Shown piece after piece: positions 8,005 to 16,686 of a stretch of 32,303 bases of DNA. The notes under the pieces are model-generated. The model had not been told where the DNA came from. It searched no databases and worked only from the letters and a program-made list of their open reading frames with translations. Source of the DNA: an uncultured Rikenellaceae bacterium (GTDB lineage Bacteria; Bacteroidota; Bacteroidia; Bacteroidales; Rikenellaceae); NCBI GenBank assembly GCA_910577285.1, contig CAJTLO010000004.1, positions 52,198-84,500 on the forward strand. Direction: 5' to 3'. The stretch's first letter is position 1. The number at the start of each line of letters is the position of its first letter. The translations under genes were made by a program, and so were the position numbers.

Positions 8005-9216
8005 ATGAAAATCCCATTCTCGCCGCCCGACATAGGCACCCAGGAAATAGAAGAGGTGATCGAGGCGCTTCGGTCGGGTTGGATCACCACCGGACCGAGG
8101 ACCAAGGAGTTCGAAAGACAAATCGCAGCTTACTGCCACACCGACAGGGCGGTATGTCTGAACTCGGCCACCGCGTGCATGGAACTCATCCTCCGCCTGC
8201 TGGGCGTGGGCCCCGGAGACGAGGTCATCACCTCGGCCTATACCTATACGGCCACCGCGAGCGTCATCTGCCATGTAGGGGCGCGGCCGGTGCTGGTCGA
8301 CACGGCCCCCGGAAGCCTGGAGATGGATTACGAACAGTTGGCGCAGGCCGTCACCGGCCGCACGAAAGCGATCATTCCCGTCGACCTGGCAGGCATCGTA
8401 TGCGACTACGACCGGATTTACGAGATCGTCCATGCGAAAAAAGCGAGTTTCCGCCCCTCCAATGCCCTTACCGAGGCGATCGGCCGCATCACCGTACTCG
8501 CCGATGCGGCACACGCGTTCGGCGCCGAACGCCACGGCAAACGGTGCGGGTCGATCGCCGACTTCACGAGTTTCTCCTTCCATGCGGTCAAGAATCTCAC
8601 CACGGCCGAAGGAGGGGCGCTGACATGGCTCCCGATCGAAGGAATAGACGACGAATGGATATACGGGCAGTTCCAACTGATGTCGCTGCACGGCCAGAGC
8701 AAAGACGCGCTCGCGAAGACCCGGCTCGGCAGTTGGGAGTACGACATCGTCGCCCCCCACTACAAGTGCAACATGACCGACATCACGGCCGCCATCGGTC
8801 TGGTACAATTGCAGCGCTACGAAGGGCTGTTGGCCAGGCGCAGAGCGCTCATCGAGAGATACGACCGGGCCCTGAGGGCATGCACAGCGGTGGAGGTACT
8901 CAACCACTACGGCGACGACCACGCCTCCAGCGGGCACCTCTACCTGACGAGGCTCGCAGGGGCGGACGAGAAACGGCGCAACGACACGATCGTTCGCATG
9001 GCCGAGAGGGAGATCGCCACCAACGTGCACTACAAGCCCCTCCCCATGATGACGGCCTACAAAAACCTCGGCTTCGACATCGGCGGCTTTCCGAACGCCT
9101 ACGCCATGTACAGGAACGAGATCACGCTCCCGCTCCACACACGCTTGACGGACGAGGAGGCCGACTACGTAATAGAGAACTATATCGACATCATCACTCA
9201 CGAACGTTCCCATTGA
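8005..9216 (+). CDS. Sugar aminotransferase, DegT/DnrJ/EryC1/StrS family
   Basis: This 403-residue PLP enzyme has the family N-terminus with GWITTGPRTKEFE (25-37), TSAYTYTATAS (76-86), DAAHAFGAERHG (167-178) and the Schiff-base lysine Lys196 in SFHAVKNLTTAEGG. The family transfers an amino group, usually from glutamate, to a keto-sugar nucleotide. Pairing with the PglC-like transferase directly downstream recalls PglE/PglC in Campylobacter and WcfR/WcfS in Bacteroides fragilis. There the product is a UDP-4-amino-6-deoxy-HexNAc that begins the repeat unit. The required 4,6-dehydratase is not in the window. The stop TGA shares bases with the next start. Confidence 0.92.
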   Translation: MKIPFSPPDIGTQEIEEVIEALRSGWITTGPRTKEFERQIAAYCHTDRAVCLNSATACMELILRLLGVGPGDEVITSAYTYTATASVICHVGARPVLVDTAPGSLEMDYEQLAQAVTGRTKAIIPVDLAGIVCDYDRIYEIVHAKKASFRPSNALTEAIGRITVLADAAHAFGAERHGKRCGSIADFTSFSFHAVKNLTTAEGGALTWLPIEGIDDEWIYGQFQLMSLHGQSKDALAKTRLGSWEYDIVAPHYKCNMTDITAAIGLVQLQRYEGLLARRRALIERYDRALRACTAVEVLNHYGDDHASSGHLYLTRLAGADEKRRNDTIVRMAEREIATNVHYKPLPMMTAYKNLGFDIGGFPNAYAMYRNEITLPLHTRLTDEEADYVIENYIDIITHERSH

Positions 9217-9800
9217 AACGACTTTTCGACACGCTGCTGAGCGGCATCGGTCTGCTCCTGCTCGCCCCCCTGTTCCTGGTACTCGCCGTATGGATCAAAC
9301 TCGATTCCCGCGGTCCGGTATTCTACAAGCAGGTGCGGGTAGGCCGCGGCAATCGGGATTTCCTGCTCTACAAGTTCAGGTCCATGGCCGTAGGGGCCGA
9401 CAGCAAGGGCCTGCTCACGGTAGGCGGCCACGACCCGCGTGTCACCCGTTCCGGACACTGCATCCGCAAATACAAGCTCGACGAGCTTCCCCAGCTCATC
9501 AACGTCTTCAAAGGCGACATGAGCCTCGTGGGTCCGCGCCCCGAAGTGAGGCGATACGTCGAGCTGTACACCCCGGCACAAATGGAGGTGCTCTCGCTGC
9601 GGCCCGGCATCACCGATCCGGCATCCATCAAATACCGCAACGAAAACGAACTGCTCGCCACGGCCGAGCACCCCGAGGAGTTCTACACGGAGGTAATCAT
9701 GCAGGACAAGCTCGCCATCAACCTGCAATATATCGGCTCCCGTTCGCTTCTCAAGGATTTTAAGATAATATTGAATACCTTTATAAGCATCTTACGATAA
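9213..9800 (+). CDS. Initiating phosphoglycosyltransferase (PglC/WcfS-like), TTG start
   Basis: This 195-residue monotopic bacterial sugar transferase has one N-terminal hydrophobic segment (about 8-28), YKFRSM at 53-58, the catalytic Asp90-Glu91 dyad in KLDELPQL and the family block KGDMSLVGPRPE at 100-111. It transfers a sugar-phosphate, probably an N-acetylated amino-deoxy sugar, to undecaprenyl phosphate to start the repeat unit. The natural N-terminus (KRLFDTLLSG) has no ATG. TTG at 9213 supplies the start and overlaps the upstream TGA as TTGA, so I chose it. Its size equals the small PglC type, not the longer WbaP type. Confidence 0.93.
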   Translation: MKRLFDTLLSGIGLLLLAPLFLVLAVWIKLDSRGPVFYKQVRVGRGNRDFLLYKFRSMAVGADSKGLLTVGGHDPRVTRSGHCIRKYKLDELPQLINVFKGDMSLVGPRPEVRRYVELYTPAQMEVLSLRPGITDPASIKYRNENELLATAEHPEEFYTEVIMQDKLAINLQYIGSRSLLKDFKIILNTFISILR

Positions 9801-9804
9801 GATC

Positions 9805-10440
9805 ATGAAAGAGATTCGATACAGACTGGCCAAACGGAGCGATGCCCGCCGGATAGCGGACATACATTACGGTATCCGCACCCAATACGATGCCGGCATT
9901 TTCGCCCGTCTGGGGAGATCCTTCCTGCGGCAGTACTACAGGATCATGCTGAACGATCCCTGGGAAGTGGTCGTATGTGCCGAAAAAGAGGGACGGATCA
10001 TCGGGTTCAGCAGCTACACGCTCGATGCGGAACACCAGATGGCTACCTACCGCCGTCACCGTCTGGCCCTGGCCCTCGGGGCGCTCCCCTCGCTTCTGCG
10101 CAAGCCCTCCCTGGCGGGCCACCTGCTGCAACGCTACCGCTCGACCGCTGCGGAGAGCGACGTGCGTTTCGTCACCGCCCGAGGGACCCGGGGCGAATAC
10201 TGGGCCTGGGATGCACGGTACAAAGATCCCATCGCAGCCGTGGAGCTGGACGAGATCGCCCACCGCATCCTCTACGCCCTGGGTTACGACGAGGTCTTCT
10301 TCGAGGTCGACACCCTCAACAAGAGCATCCTCAAGTACCATAAGCTGAACAAGGCCCGGGAGCTGGAACGGCTCACCCTACCCGACGGGAGGGAACGTGT
10401 CCTGATGAAATACAATTTAAAAGAAAGATACGAACGGTAA
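9805..10440 (+). CDS. GNAT-family N-acyltransferase
   Basis: The 211-residue protein begins IRYRLAKRSDARRIADIHYG, a typical GNAT first strand and helix. VVVCAEKEGRIIGFSSYTL at about 55-73 forms the central hairpin, and LYALGYDEVFFEVDTLNKSILKYH near 158-181 resembles the last GNAT strand-helix unit. It would use acyl-CoA or acyl-ACP. Its position, just after the aminotransferase and sugar transferase and overlapping an acyl carrier protein gene by one base, suggests that it moves an ACP-bound acyl group onto the amino sugar. That role is inference. It is longer than minimal GNATs, with an insertion around 88-125. Confidence 0.75.
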   Translation: MKEIRYRLAKRSDARRIADIHYGIRTQYDAGIFARLGRSFLRQYYRIMLNDPWEVVVCAEKEGRIIGFSSYTLDAEHQMATYRRHRLALALGALPSLLRKPSLAGHLLQRYRSTAAESDVRFVTARGTRGEYWAWDARYKDPIAAVELDEIAHRILYALGYDEVFFEVDTLNKSILKYHKLNKARELERLTLPDGRERVLMKYNLKERYER

Positions 10441-10664
10441 TGGAAAAGTTCATCTCCTCCTTTGCGGATTTATTCGACGAAACCGCTCCCGAAACCTTCA
10501 CCCCGGCGACACGGTTCCGGGAACTGGCCGAATGGAGTTCGCTGACGGCGCTGTCGGTCATGGCGATGGTCGACGAAGAATACGACGTACAGCTGAACGG
10601 CGACCAGATGCGCAGCGTACAGACGATCGAAGAGCTCTACAACCTGGTAACCTCCAAAATGTAA
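10440..10664 (+). CDS. Acyl carrier protein (first of two)
   Basis: This 74-residue protein has the helical ACP pattern. The attachment loop reads EWSSLTAL at 31-38, where Ser34 takes the place of the phosphopantetheine serine and Ser33 replaces the usual Asp of the DSL motif. The C-terminal part (DEEYDVQLNG, then TIEELYNLV) is also typical. The start overlaps the GNAT gene stop (TAATG) and the SDR gene begins two bases after its stop, so it belongs to the same translational unit. It is probably a dedicated carrier for the acyl group built by the neighbouring enzymes and is distinct from housekeeping AcpP. Confidence 0.88.
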   Translation: MEKFISSFADLFDETAPETFTPATRFRELAEWSSLTALSVMAMVDEEYDVQLNGDQMRSVQTIEELYNLVTSKM

Positions 10665-10666
10665 TC

Positions 10667-11413
10667 ATGCACACTCCATTCTCTCTGGAAGGCAAGACCC
10701 TCCTGATTACGGGTGCCTCCTCCGGCATAGGCTGCGCCACAGCCGTCGCCTGTTCCGAGGCCGGGGCCAGGGTCATCCTCACGGGCCGGGACGAGGAGAG
10801 ACTCGCCCGGACCCATGCCCTGCTCAAGGGGAGCGGCCATCTGCAAATCGCGGCGGACCTCAACGACGAGGAACAACTCGCCCGTCTGGCGGATACGCTG
10901 CCGGCCGTCCAGGGTGCAGCCTTCTGCGCCGGGACCGTCTCCATGACTCCTTTCCTGTTCATGAACCGCCGGGAGATGGAAACCATTTTCAACACCAATT
11001 TTTTCTCGCCCGTCTTCTTGGCCCAAAAGCTGATAAAGACCAAAAAGCTGGGAAAAGAGAGCTCCCTGGTCTTCGTGAGTTCGATCGTAGGTCCCCTCGT
11101 CGCTCAGGCGGGCAACTCCGTATACGCCTCGTCCAAAGGGGCTCTGACGGCCATGGCACGGAACATGGCGCTGGAACTGGCCCCCAAAAAGATACGCGTC
11201 AACTGCGTCTTGCCGGGCACCACGGACACTCCGATGATACGGACCCGCAATGTCACGGAAGACTCCCTGGCGGAAGAGGCCCGGGAGATCCCCCTGAAGC
11301 GACTCGGCCGGCCGCAGGACATAGCCAACGCCATTGTGTATCTGTTGTCGGACGCAAGCCAATGGGTGACGGGTACGGAACTGACAATCGACGGGGGAAC
11401 GACCCTCGGCTAA
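10667..11413 (+). CDS. SDR-family reductase, FabG-like 3-oxoacyl-ACP reductase
   Basis: This classical short-chain dehydrogenase has 248 residues. It shows the nucleotide-binding TGASSGIG at 15-22, the catalytic Ser139 with YASSK at 153-157 (Tyr153, Lys157), and a conserved C-terminus with SDASQWVTGTELTIDGG. FabG-like SDRs reduce 3-ketoacyl-ACP to 3-hydroxyacyl-ACP. Between an ACP and a KASIII-like synthase, this is the natural reading. A sugar-nucleotide ketoreductase role cannot be excluded from the sequence alone. The start at 10667 is two bases after the ACP stop; a longer upstream frame would cover the ACP gene. Confidence 0.88.
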   Translation: MHTPFSLEGKTLLITGASSGIGCATAVACSEAGARVILTGRDEERLARTHALLKGSGHLQIAADLNDEEQLARLADTLPAVQGAAFCAGTVSMTPFLFMNRREMETIFNTNFFSPVFLAQKLIKTKKLGKESSLVFVSSIVGPLVAQAGNSVYASSKGALTAMARNMALELAPKKIRVNCVLPGTTDTPMIRTRNVTEDSLAEEAREIPLKRLGRPQDIANAIVYLLSDASQWVTGTELTIDGGTTLG

Positions 11414-11425
11414 AACGAGAAACAG

Positions 11426-12475
11426 ATGGCTACACTGAAGTTCGAACACGTTAAGATATCGGCCGTCGCGGCCTGCGTCCCGCCCGCAAAGGAGTACAAC
11501 GCCGACCTGGGCTACCTGATCCCGCAGGAGGAGATCGAGAAGACGATCCACGCGATAGGTATTCGCGAGAAACGCATCACCGATGCGTCGACCTGCGCCT
11601 CGGACCTCTGCGTCAAAGCGGCGGAACAACTGTTCCGGGACAACCGCATCGACCGGAACACCATCGACATGGTGCTGTTCATGAGCCAACTGCCCGACTA
11701 CCGGATGCCGGCCACGGCCCCCATCCTCCAACACAGGCTGGGACTGCCCAAATCGACCGCCGCAATGGATCTCACCCTGGCCTGTTCGGGATATGTCTAC
11801 GCCCTGTCGGCCGCCATGTCCTACGCCTCGATACCGGGCATCAACCGGGTCCTGCTGCTCGACGGCGACACCGTTTCCAAGGTCGTCAACAAGATGGACA
11901 AGGTGAACGTCCCCCTCTACGGCGATGCGGGAACGGCCACGCTGATCGAAAAAAGTCCGGAGGCCACCCCCTCCTGCTTCACCCTGTACTCCGACGGTTC
12001 GGGCGAGGATGCCGTCAAGATCAAGGCGGGCGGTGCGCGCTACCCCGCGACGGCGGAGAACCTGACACCCCATACGGACGACGAGGGAAACATCCGCTCC
12101 GACAACGAGGTCTACATGGACGGAATGGACGTTTTCAACTTTGCGTTGAGCAACGTGCCCAAAAGCGTCAAGGAGATTTGCGAGATCGGAGGAACGACCC
12201 TCTCCGAAATAGACCACATCGTACTCCACCAGGCCAACAAATTCATGACGGACTTCATCATCAAGCGGCTGAAATATCCGCTCGACCGCGTGCCGTACAG
12301 TCTGGACCGCTACGGGAATACGAGTTCGGCCTCCATCCCGCTCACCCTCAGCTCCGAGCTCAGCGGGAAGCGCCCCGGCAAGGTGATCCTCTGCGGCTTC
12401 GGAGCCGGCCTCTCCTGGGGAACCGGCCTGGTGTCGCTCCAGGATTGCAACATCTCGCCGGTCATCGAGTACTGA
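11426..12475 (+). CDS. 3-oxoacyl-ACP synthase III-like (KASIII/FabH family)
   Basis: This 349-residue thiolase-fold condensing enzyme has an intact catalytic triad: Cys120 in LTLACSGYVYAL, His268 in IVLHQANKF and Asn298 in RYGNTSSASIP. FabH itself condenses acetyl-CoA with malonyl-ACP. The homologues found in polysaccharide and natural-product clusters often use other starters or make C-O and C-N bonds. Here it follows an SDR and an ACP gene and precedes an FkbH-like gene, so it probably elongates or transfers an acyl chain on the local carrier proteins. The housekeeping fabH would be elsewhere. Confidence 0.9.
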   Translation: MATLKFEHVKISAVAACVPPAKEYNADLGYLIPQEEIEKTIHAIGIREKRITDASTCASDLCVKAAEQLFRDNRIDRNTIDMVLFMSQLPDYRMPATAPILQHRLGLPKSTAAMDLTLACSGYVYALSAAMSYASIPGINRVLLLDGDTVSKVVNKMDKVNVPLYGDAGTATLIEKSPEATPSCFTLYSDGSGEDAVKIKAGGARYPATAENLTPHTDDEGNIRSDNEVYMDGMDVFNFALSNVPKSVKEICEIGGTTLSEIDHIVLHQANKFMTDFIIKRLKYPLDRVPYSLDRYGNTSSASIPLTLSSELSGKRPGKVILCGFGAGLSWGTGLVSLQDCNISPVIEY

Positions 12476-12509
12476 CACGCCCCGACCCGCAACGCTAATC
12501 GCCTATCGC

Positions 12510-14093
12510 ATGGAATACTACGTCTTCAGGAACATGACCGTCGAACGGTTCTTCGGAAACCTCGCAGCCCGCTTCTCGGGCTACGGGGAGATCACGAACA
12601 TTCCCGAATGCGACCGATACATCTGGTGGTACATGGCCCCCATCGGCCCCCGTCCGGCAGACACGGCCGCCGAGATAGACAGCTATGCGACCTCCCTCCG
12701 ACTGGTCCTCGGCCGCATCGGGAGCGGCAAAATGGTCCTCGCGCTCACCATGGAAGAGTTGTTCGGCATCCGTACCGTCACCTCCGACGCGACGCTTTCC
12801 CGGGCCGTCGAACGTTACAACCGGACCTTGCGCGACCTCGAAGCGCAGGATTCCCGACTGAAAATCATCGATTTCCGCGATTTCATCCGACGGTTTCCCG
12901 CCGGCGAATCGATCGACTGGAAATACTACTTCCTCTCCCAGATGGCGTTGAATCCCCGCCTGGCCAAACCGTTTGCCGACTGGCTCGACAACCGGATACG
13001 GGCGGTGGAACTGAAACGGAAAAAGTGCCTCGTACTGGACCTGGACAACACCTTGTGGGGAGGGATTCTCGGCGAAGACGGCATCGCGGGCATCGCACTG
13101 GGCGGAGATTATCCCGGCAAGGCGTACCTTCTGTTTCAGAAGTACCTCAAGGAGTTGAGCCGCCAGGGCGTCATGCTTGCGGCGTGCAGCAAGAACAACC
13201 TCGCCGATGTGCGCGAGATGTGGCACACGCACCCCGACGCCGTACTGAAGGAGGAGGACTTCGTCGCGCTGAAAATCAACTGGGACGACAAGGCAACCAA
13301 CATCCGGGAACTCGCCCGGGAACTCAACATAGGGCTCGACAGCATGGTCTTCGTCGACGACAATCCCGCCGAACGCTCGCTGGTAGGCACGGCCCTGCCG
13401 GAAGTCTGCGTACCGGAATTCCCCGAACATCCCTACATGCTGCCCGCCTTCCTCAAGGAGCTGGCGGAGAACCATTTCCCGGTATATTCGCTGACCGGGG
13501 AGGACCTGGCCAAAACGGCTCAATACAAAGCCAACATGCTCCGCGACGAACTGAAAAACGAGTGTCTCGACATGGGCGACTACCTCCGCAGCCTGGAGAT
13601 CAGGCTGAAGGTGCGGGAGGCCGACGACATCACGATTCCCCGTGCGGCCCAGATGACGCAGAAGACCAACCAGTTCAACCTGACCACACGGCGCTACACC
13701 GACGCCGACCTACGTGCCATGCAGACCCGCGGCACACGGATATTCACCCTCTCGGTCCGCGATAAGTTCGGCGACAGCGGCATATCGGGTCTGTGCATCG
13801 TCACACGACAGGCGACCGAGGCGCACATCGACACCTTTCTGCTCAGCTGCCGGATATTGGGCAAGCGCATCGAATACGCCCTCCTCGACCACATCGTCGG
13901 AGGGCTGAAAGAGGAGGGGATCGAAACGATCACGGCCGAATACATCCCGACCGCCAAAAACAGCCAAACCGTGAACTTTTACGAACAGGGCGGCTTCTCG
14001 CTGCTCGACACCGCCGACGACGGCACCAAGAGATACATGCTCCGCACAGCGGGCCGCACCGAGAATTCATCCGATCCATATCAATTCGAATAG
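12510..14093 (+). CDS. FkbH-like HAD-IIIC protein (glyceryl-ACP synthase type)
   Basis: This 527-residue protein has three parts. The N-terminal region, about 1-165, contains no motif I recognise. A HAD phosphatase-like domain follows, with LVLDLDNTLWGG (nucleophile Asp177, Asp179), ACSKNN at 225-230 and FVDDNPAER at 281-289. A C-terminal GNAT-like domain occupies about 370-515. Characterised FkbH proteins take 1,3-bisphosphoglycerate, dephosphorylate it and load a glyceryl group onto an ACP. Flanking ACP genes, one only two bases downstream, fit that role. Related proteins in O-antigen clusters help make unusual N-acyl groups, so the exact product is open. Confidence 0.88.
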   Translation: MEYYVFRNMTVERFFGNLAARFSGYGEITNIPECDRYIWWYMAPIGPRPADTAAEIDSYATSLRLVLGRIGSGKMVLALTMEELFGIRTVTSDATLSRAVERYNRTLRDLEAQDSRLKIIDFRDFIRRFPAGESIDWKYYFLSQMALNPRLAKPFADWLDNRIRAVELKRKKCLVLDLDNTLWGGILGEDGIAGIALGGDYPGKAYLLFQKYLKELSRQGVMLAACSKNNLADVREMWHTHPDAVLKEEDFVALKINWDDKATNIRELARELNIGLDSMVFVDDNPAERSLVGTALPEVCVPEFPEHPYMLPAFLKELAENHFPVYSLTGEDLAKTAQYKANMLRDELKNECLDMGDYLRSLEIRLKVREADDITIPRAAQMTQKTNQFNLTTRRYTDADLRAMQTRGTRIFTLSVRDKFGDSGISGLCIVTRQATEAHIDTFLLSCRILGKRIEYALLDHIVGGLKEEGIETITAEYIPTAKNSQTVNFYEQGGFSLLDTADDGTKRYMLRTAGRTENSSDPYQFE

Positions 14094-14095
14094 CT

Positions 14096-14320
14096 ATGAA
14101 AGAACGCATCAAAGAGGTACTTGCCACGGTCCTGAAAAGAGAGGTCGACGACGCGACGTCGCAGGACAACTGCCCGGAATGGGATTCGCTGCACCATCTG
14201 AATATGATCGTCGAGATGGAAATGGCTTTCGACATCTCGTTCGAACCGGAAGAGATGGGACAAATGAAAAGCGTTGCGGACATCGAACGCCTCGTAAAAC
14301 AGAAACTCGGACAAGCATAA
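14096..14320 (+). CDS. Acyl carrier protein (second of two)
   Basis: This 74-residue ACP has an intact attachment motif, EWDSLHHLNM at 28-37, with Ser31 carrying the phosphopantetheine arm. Acidic helix II/III residues (EMEMAFDISFEPEEM) follow. It starts two bases after the FkbH-like gene, the usual place for the carrier of a glyceryl-ACP synthase. Together with the first ACP it suggests that two acyl intermediates are handled separately, for example a loaded glyceryl unit and a chain from the KASIII-like enzyme. That division is inference. Confidence 0.92.
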   Translation: MKERIKEVLATVLKREVDDATSQDNCPEWDSLHHLNMIVEMEMAFDISFEPEEMGQMKSVADIERLVKQKLGQA

Positions 14321-14356
14321 CCCGTCCTCGCGCGAGGCACAGCCCCTTCATCTCCC

Positions 14357-15610
14357 ATGCCTGAGATACTGATCCTTACCGCCTATTACCGACCGGAAGC
14401 GATAGCCAGCAGCTACCTCGACGACAACCGCGACGAGGCTTTCGTGCGGAACGGGTTCGACGTGCGGGTATACACCCCGACTCCCTGCCGCGGCATCTCC
14501 CGCGAAGTCCGCAAAGCGTACGGAAAGAAGCGTCGCGAAACCCTGCACGAAGGCAGGCTGCACATCCGCCGCTTCCGCCTGTTCGGCGAAGGCCGCAACC
14601 CCCTCCTGCGGGCGCTGCGCTATACCCTGTGCTGCATCAAGCTGTTCAACAGGGGCGTCTTCACCCGCCGCGGCGACCTGCTCTTCGTCGGCAGCACCCC
14701 TCCCATCCTGGGAGCTACGGCGGCTCTGGTAAAGAAGTGCAGGCACATTCCCCTGGTCTACACCCTACAGGACATCTTTCCCGATTCGCTCGTCAGTACG
14801 GGACTCACCCGCTCAGGCAGCCTGGTCTGGCACATCGGACGGCGGATCGAAGACTTCACCTACCGCCACGCCGACCGCATCATCGTCATCTCCGACGACT
14901 TCAAACGCAACCTCCTCTCCAAAGGCGTTCCGGAAGAGAAGATCGAGGTCGTCTACAACTGGGTCGACGAGCAGGCTGTAGTTCCCGTGGAGCGGGAGGC
15001 GAACCGGCTGACCGAACGCTACGGACTGGACAAGGAGAAGTTCTACGTCACCTACTGCGGCAACATCGGCCTGACCCAGAACATGGATATGCTGCTGGAG
15101 GCAGCCGAAGCGCTGCGCTCTTACGAAGAGATCGTATTCGTGCTCATCGGCGAAGGCGCATACAAGAACGAGGTCATCGCCAGGACGGCCGCACGCGGGC
15201 TGGAAAACGTGAAGATACTGCCCTTCCAACCCTACGAAGACATCTCCCATGTCTTCAGTCTGGGCGACGTGGGTCTGGTCATCTCGAAACCGGGAGTAGG
15301 CGCCAATTCCGTACCGAGCAAGACATGGAATATCATGTCGGCGGGACGCCCCGTGCTGGCCAGCTTCGACGAGAATTCATTGAAAGAGATCATCGAACGG
15401 CAGGAAACCGGCCTTTTCACCAATGCGGGCGACACAGAGGCCTTCGTCGAGGCCCTGCTGTTCCTCTACACGCACAAGGAGACGGCCCGCACATTCGGCG
15501 CCAACGGCCGACGGTTCGTTCTCGACAACCTCACCCGGGAGGCCGGCACCTCCGCCTACGTAAACATCATCAGAAAAGCGATCGATAAAAATTCCGACCC
15601 TCATGAATAA
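14357..15610 (+). CDS. Glycosyltransferase family 4 (WbuB/WcaI-like)
   Basis: This 417-residue GT-B enzyme has an N-terminal Rossmann half (LILTAYYRPEAIASS, then VYTLQDIFPDS near 138-148). Its C-terminal donor half carries VTYCGNIGLTQNMD, VLIGEGAYK and VISKPGVGANSVPSKTWNIMSAGRPVLA. The DIFPDS and SVPSK(T/V) motifs are characteristic of the WbuB/WcaI subgroup, members of which transfer fucose or N-acetylfucosamine. A fucose donor would fit, because the GDP-fucose genes gmd and fcl follow immediately, and the gene overlaps gmd by eight bases. The donor remains an inference. Confidence 0.9.
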   Translation: MPEILILTAYYRPEAIASSYLDDNRDEAFVRNGFDVRVYTPTPCRGISREVRKAYGKKRRETLHEGRLHIRRFRLFGEGRNPLLRALRYTLCCIKLFNRGVFTRRGDLLFVGSTPPILGATAALVKKCRHIPLVYTLQDIFPDSLVSTGLTRSGSLVWHIGRRIEDFTYRHADRIIVISDDFKRNLLSKGVPEEKIEVVYNWVDEQAVVPVEREANRLTERYGLDKEKFYVTYCGNIGLTQNMDMLLEAAEALRSYEEIVFVLIGEGAYKNEVIARTAARGLENVKILPFQPYEDISHVFSLGDVGLVISKPGVGANSVPSKTWNIMSAGRPVLASFDENSLKEIIERQETGLFTNAGDTEAFVEALLFLYTHKETARTFGANGRRFVLDNLTREAGTSAYVNIIRKAIDKNSDPHE

Positions 15611-16685
15611 AACAGCGCTCATAACCGGCATAACGGGCCAGGACGGCTCCTTCCTCGCGGAATTCCTGCTGGAGAAAGGATACCGGGTCCACGGCATCAT
15701 CCGCCGTTCCTCCTCGTTCAACACGGCCCGTATCGAACATCTCTACCTGGACGAATGGGTACGCGACATGAAACAGAAACGGCTGATCGAACTGCACTAC
15801 GGCGACATGACCGATTCGAGTTCGCTGATACGTATCATCCAGGCCGTACAACCCGACGAAATCTACAACCTCGCGGCGCAGTCGCATGTGAAGGTGTCGT
15901 TCGACGTCCCGGAGTACACCGCCGAAACCGACGCGGTAGGCACCCTCCGGCTGCTGGAGGCCGTCCGCATTCTGGGACTCGAAAAGAAGTGCCGTATCTA
16001 CCAGGCATCCACCTCCGAACTCTTCGGCAAGGTGCAGGAGATCCCGCAGAAAGAGACCACCCCCTTCTACCCCCGCAGCCCTTACGGCGTGGCGAAACAG
16101 TACGGATTCTGGATCACGAAAAACTACCGGGAGTCGTACGGAATGTTCGCCGTGAACGGCATCCTTTTCAACCACGAGAGCGAACGACGGGGAGAAACGT
16201 TCGTCACCCGCAAGATCACCCTGGCCGCCTGCCGCATCGCACAGGGATTCCAGGACAAGCTCTACCTGGGCAACCTGAACGCCCTCCGGGACTGGGGCTA
16301 CGCCAAGGATTACGTGGAGTGCATGTGGCTGATGCTGCAACACGACACCCCCGAGGACTTCGTCATCGCCACGGGCGAGTACCATTCGGTACGGGAGTTC
16401 ACGACGACGGCCTTCCGGGCCGCAGGCATCGAGCTCGTGTGGCAGGGCGAAGGAGTCGATGAAAAAGGCATCGAGCAATCCACCGGACGCGTTCTCGTGG
16501 AGGTGGACCCCAGATATTTCCGGCCCGCCGAGGTGGAACAGTTGCTGGGCGACCCGTCCAAGGCGAAGAATCTGCTCGGCTGGAACCCCCGAAAAACATC
16601 CTTCGGGGAGCTGATCGACATCATGGTGAAACACGATATGGATTTCGTAAAACGACTGCATCTGCGCAGTCGGAAAACGTATTGA
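15603..16685 (+). CDS. gmd: GDP-mannose 4,6-dehydratase
   Basis: This 360-residue extended SDR has ITGITGQDGS at 7-16 (Gly9, Gly12, Gly15), the Gmd-specific RRSSSFNT at 34-41, YQASTSELFG with Thr137 and Glu139, and the Tyr161/Lys165 pair in YPRSPYGVAK. It converts GDP-D-mannose to GDP-4-keto-6-deoxy-D-mannose with bound NADP, the first step to GDP-L-fucose. It is full length for the family. The start lies eight bases inside the upstream glycosyltransferase gene and fcl follows one base after its stop, so the pathway is a coupled pair. Confidence 0.98.
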   Translation: MNKTALITGITGQDGSFLAEFLLEKGYRVHGIIRRSSSFNTARIEHLYLDEWVRDMKQKRLIELHYGDMTDSSSLIRIIQAVQPDEIYNLAAQSHVKVSFDVPEYTAETDAVGTLRLLEAVRILGLEKKCRIYQASTSELFGKVQEIPQKETTPFYPRSPYGVAKQYGFWITKNYRESYGMFAVNGILFNHESERRGETFVTRKITLAACRIAQGFQDKLYLGNLNALRDWGYAKDYVECMWLMLQHDTPEDFVIATGEYHSVREFTTTAFRAAGIELVWQGEGVDEKGIEQSTGRVLVEVDPRYFRPAEVEQLLGDPSKAKNLLGWNPRKTSFGELIDIMVKHDMDFVKRLHLRSRKTY

Positions 16686-16686
16686 C

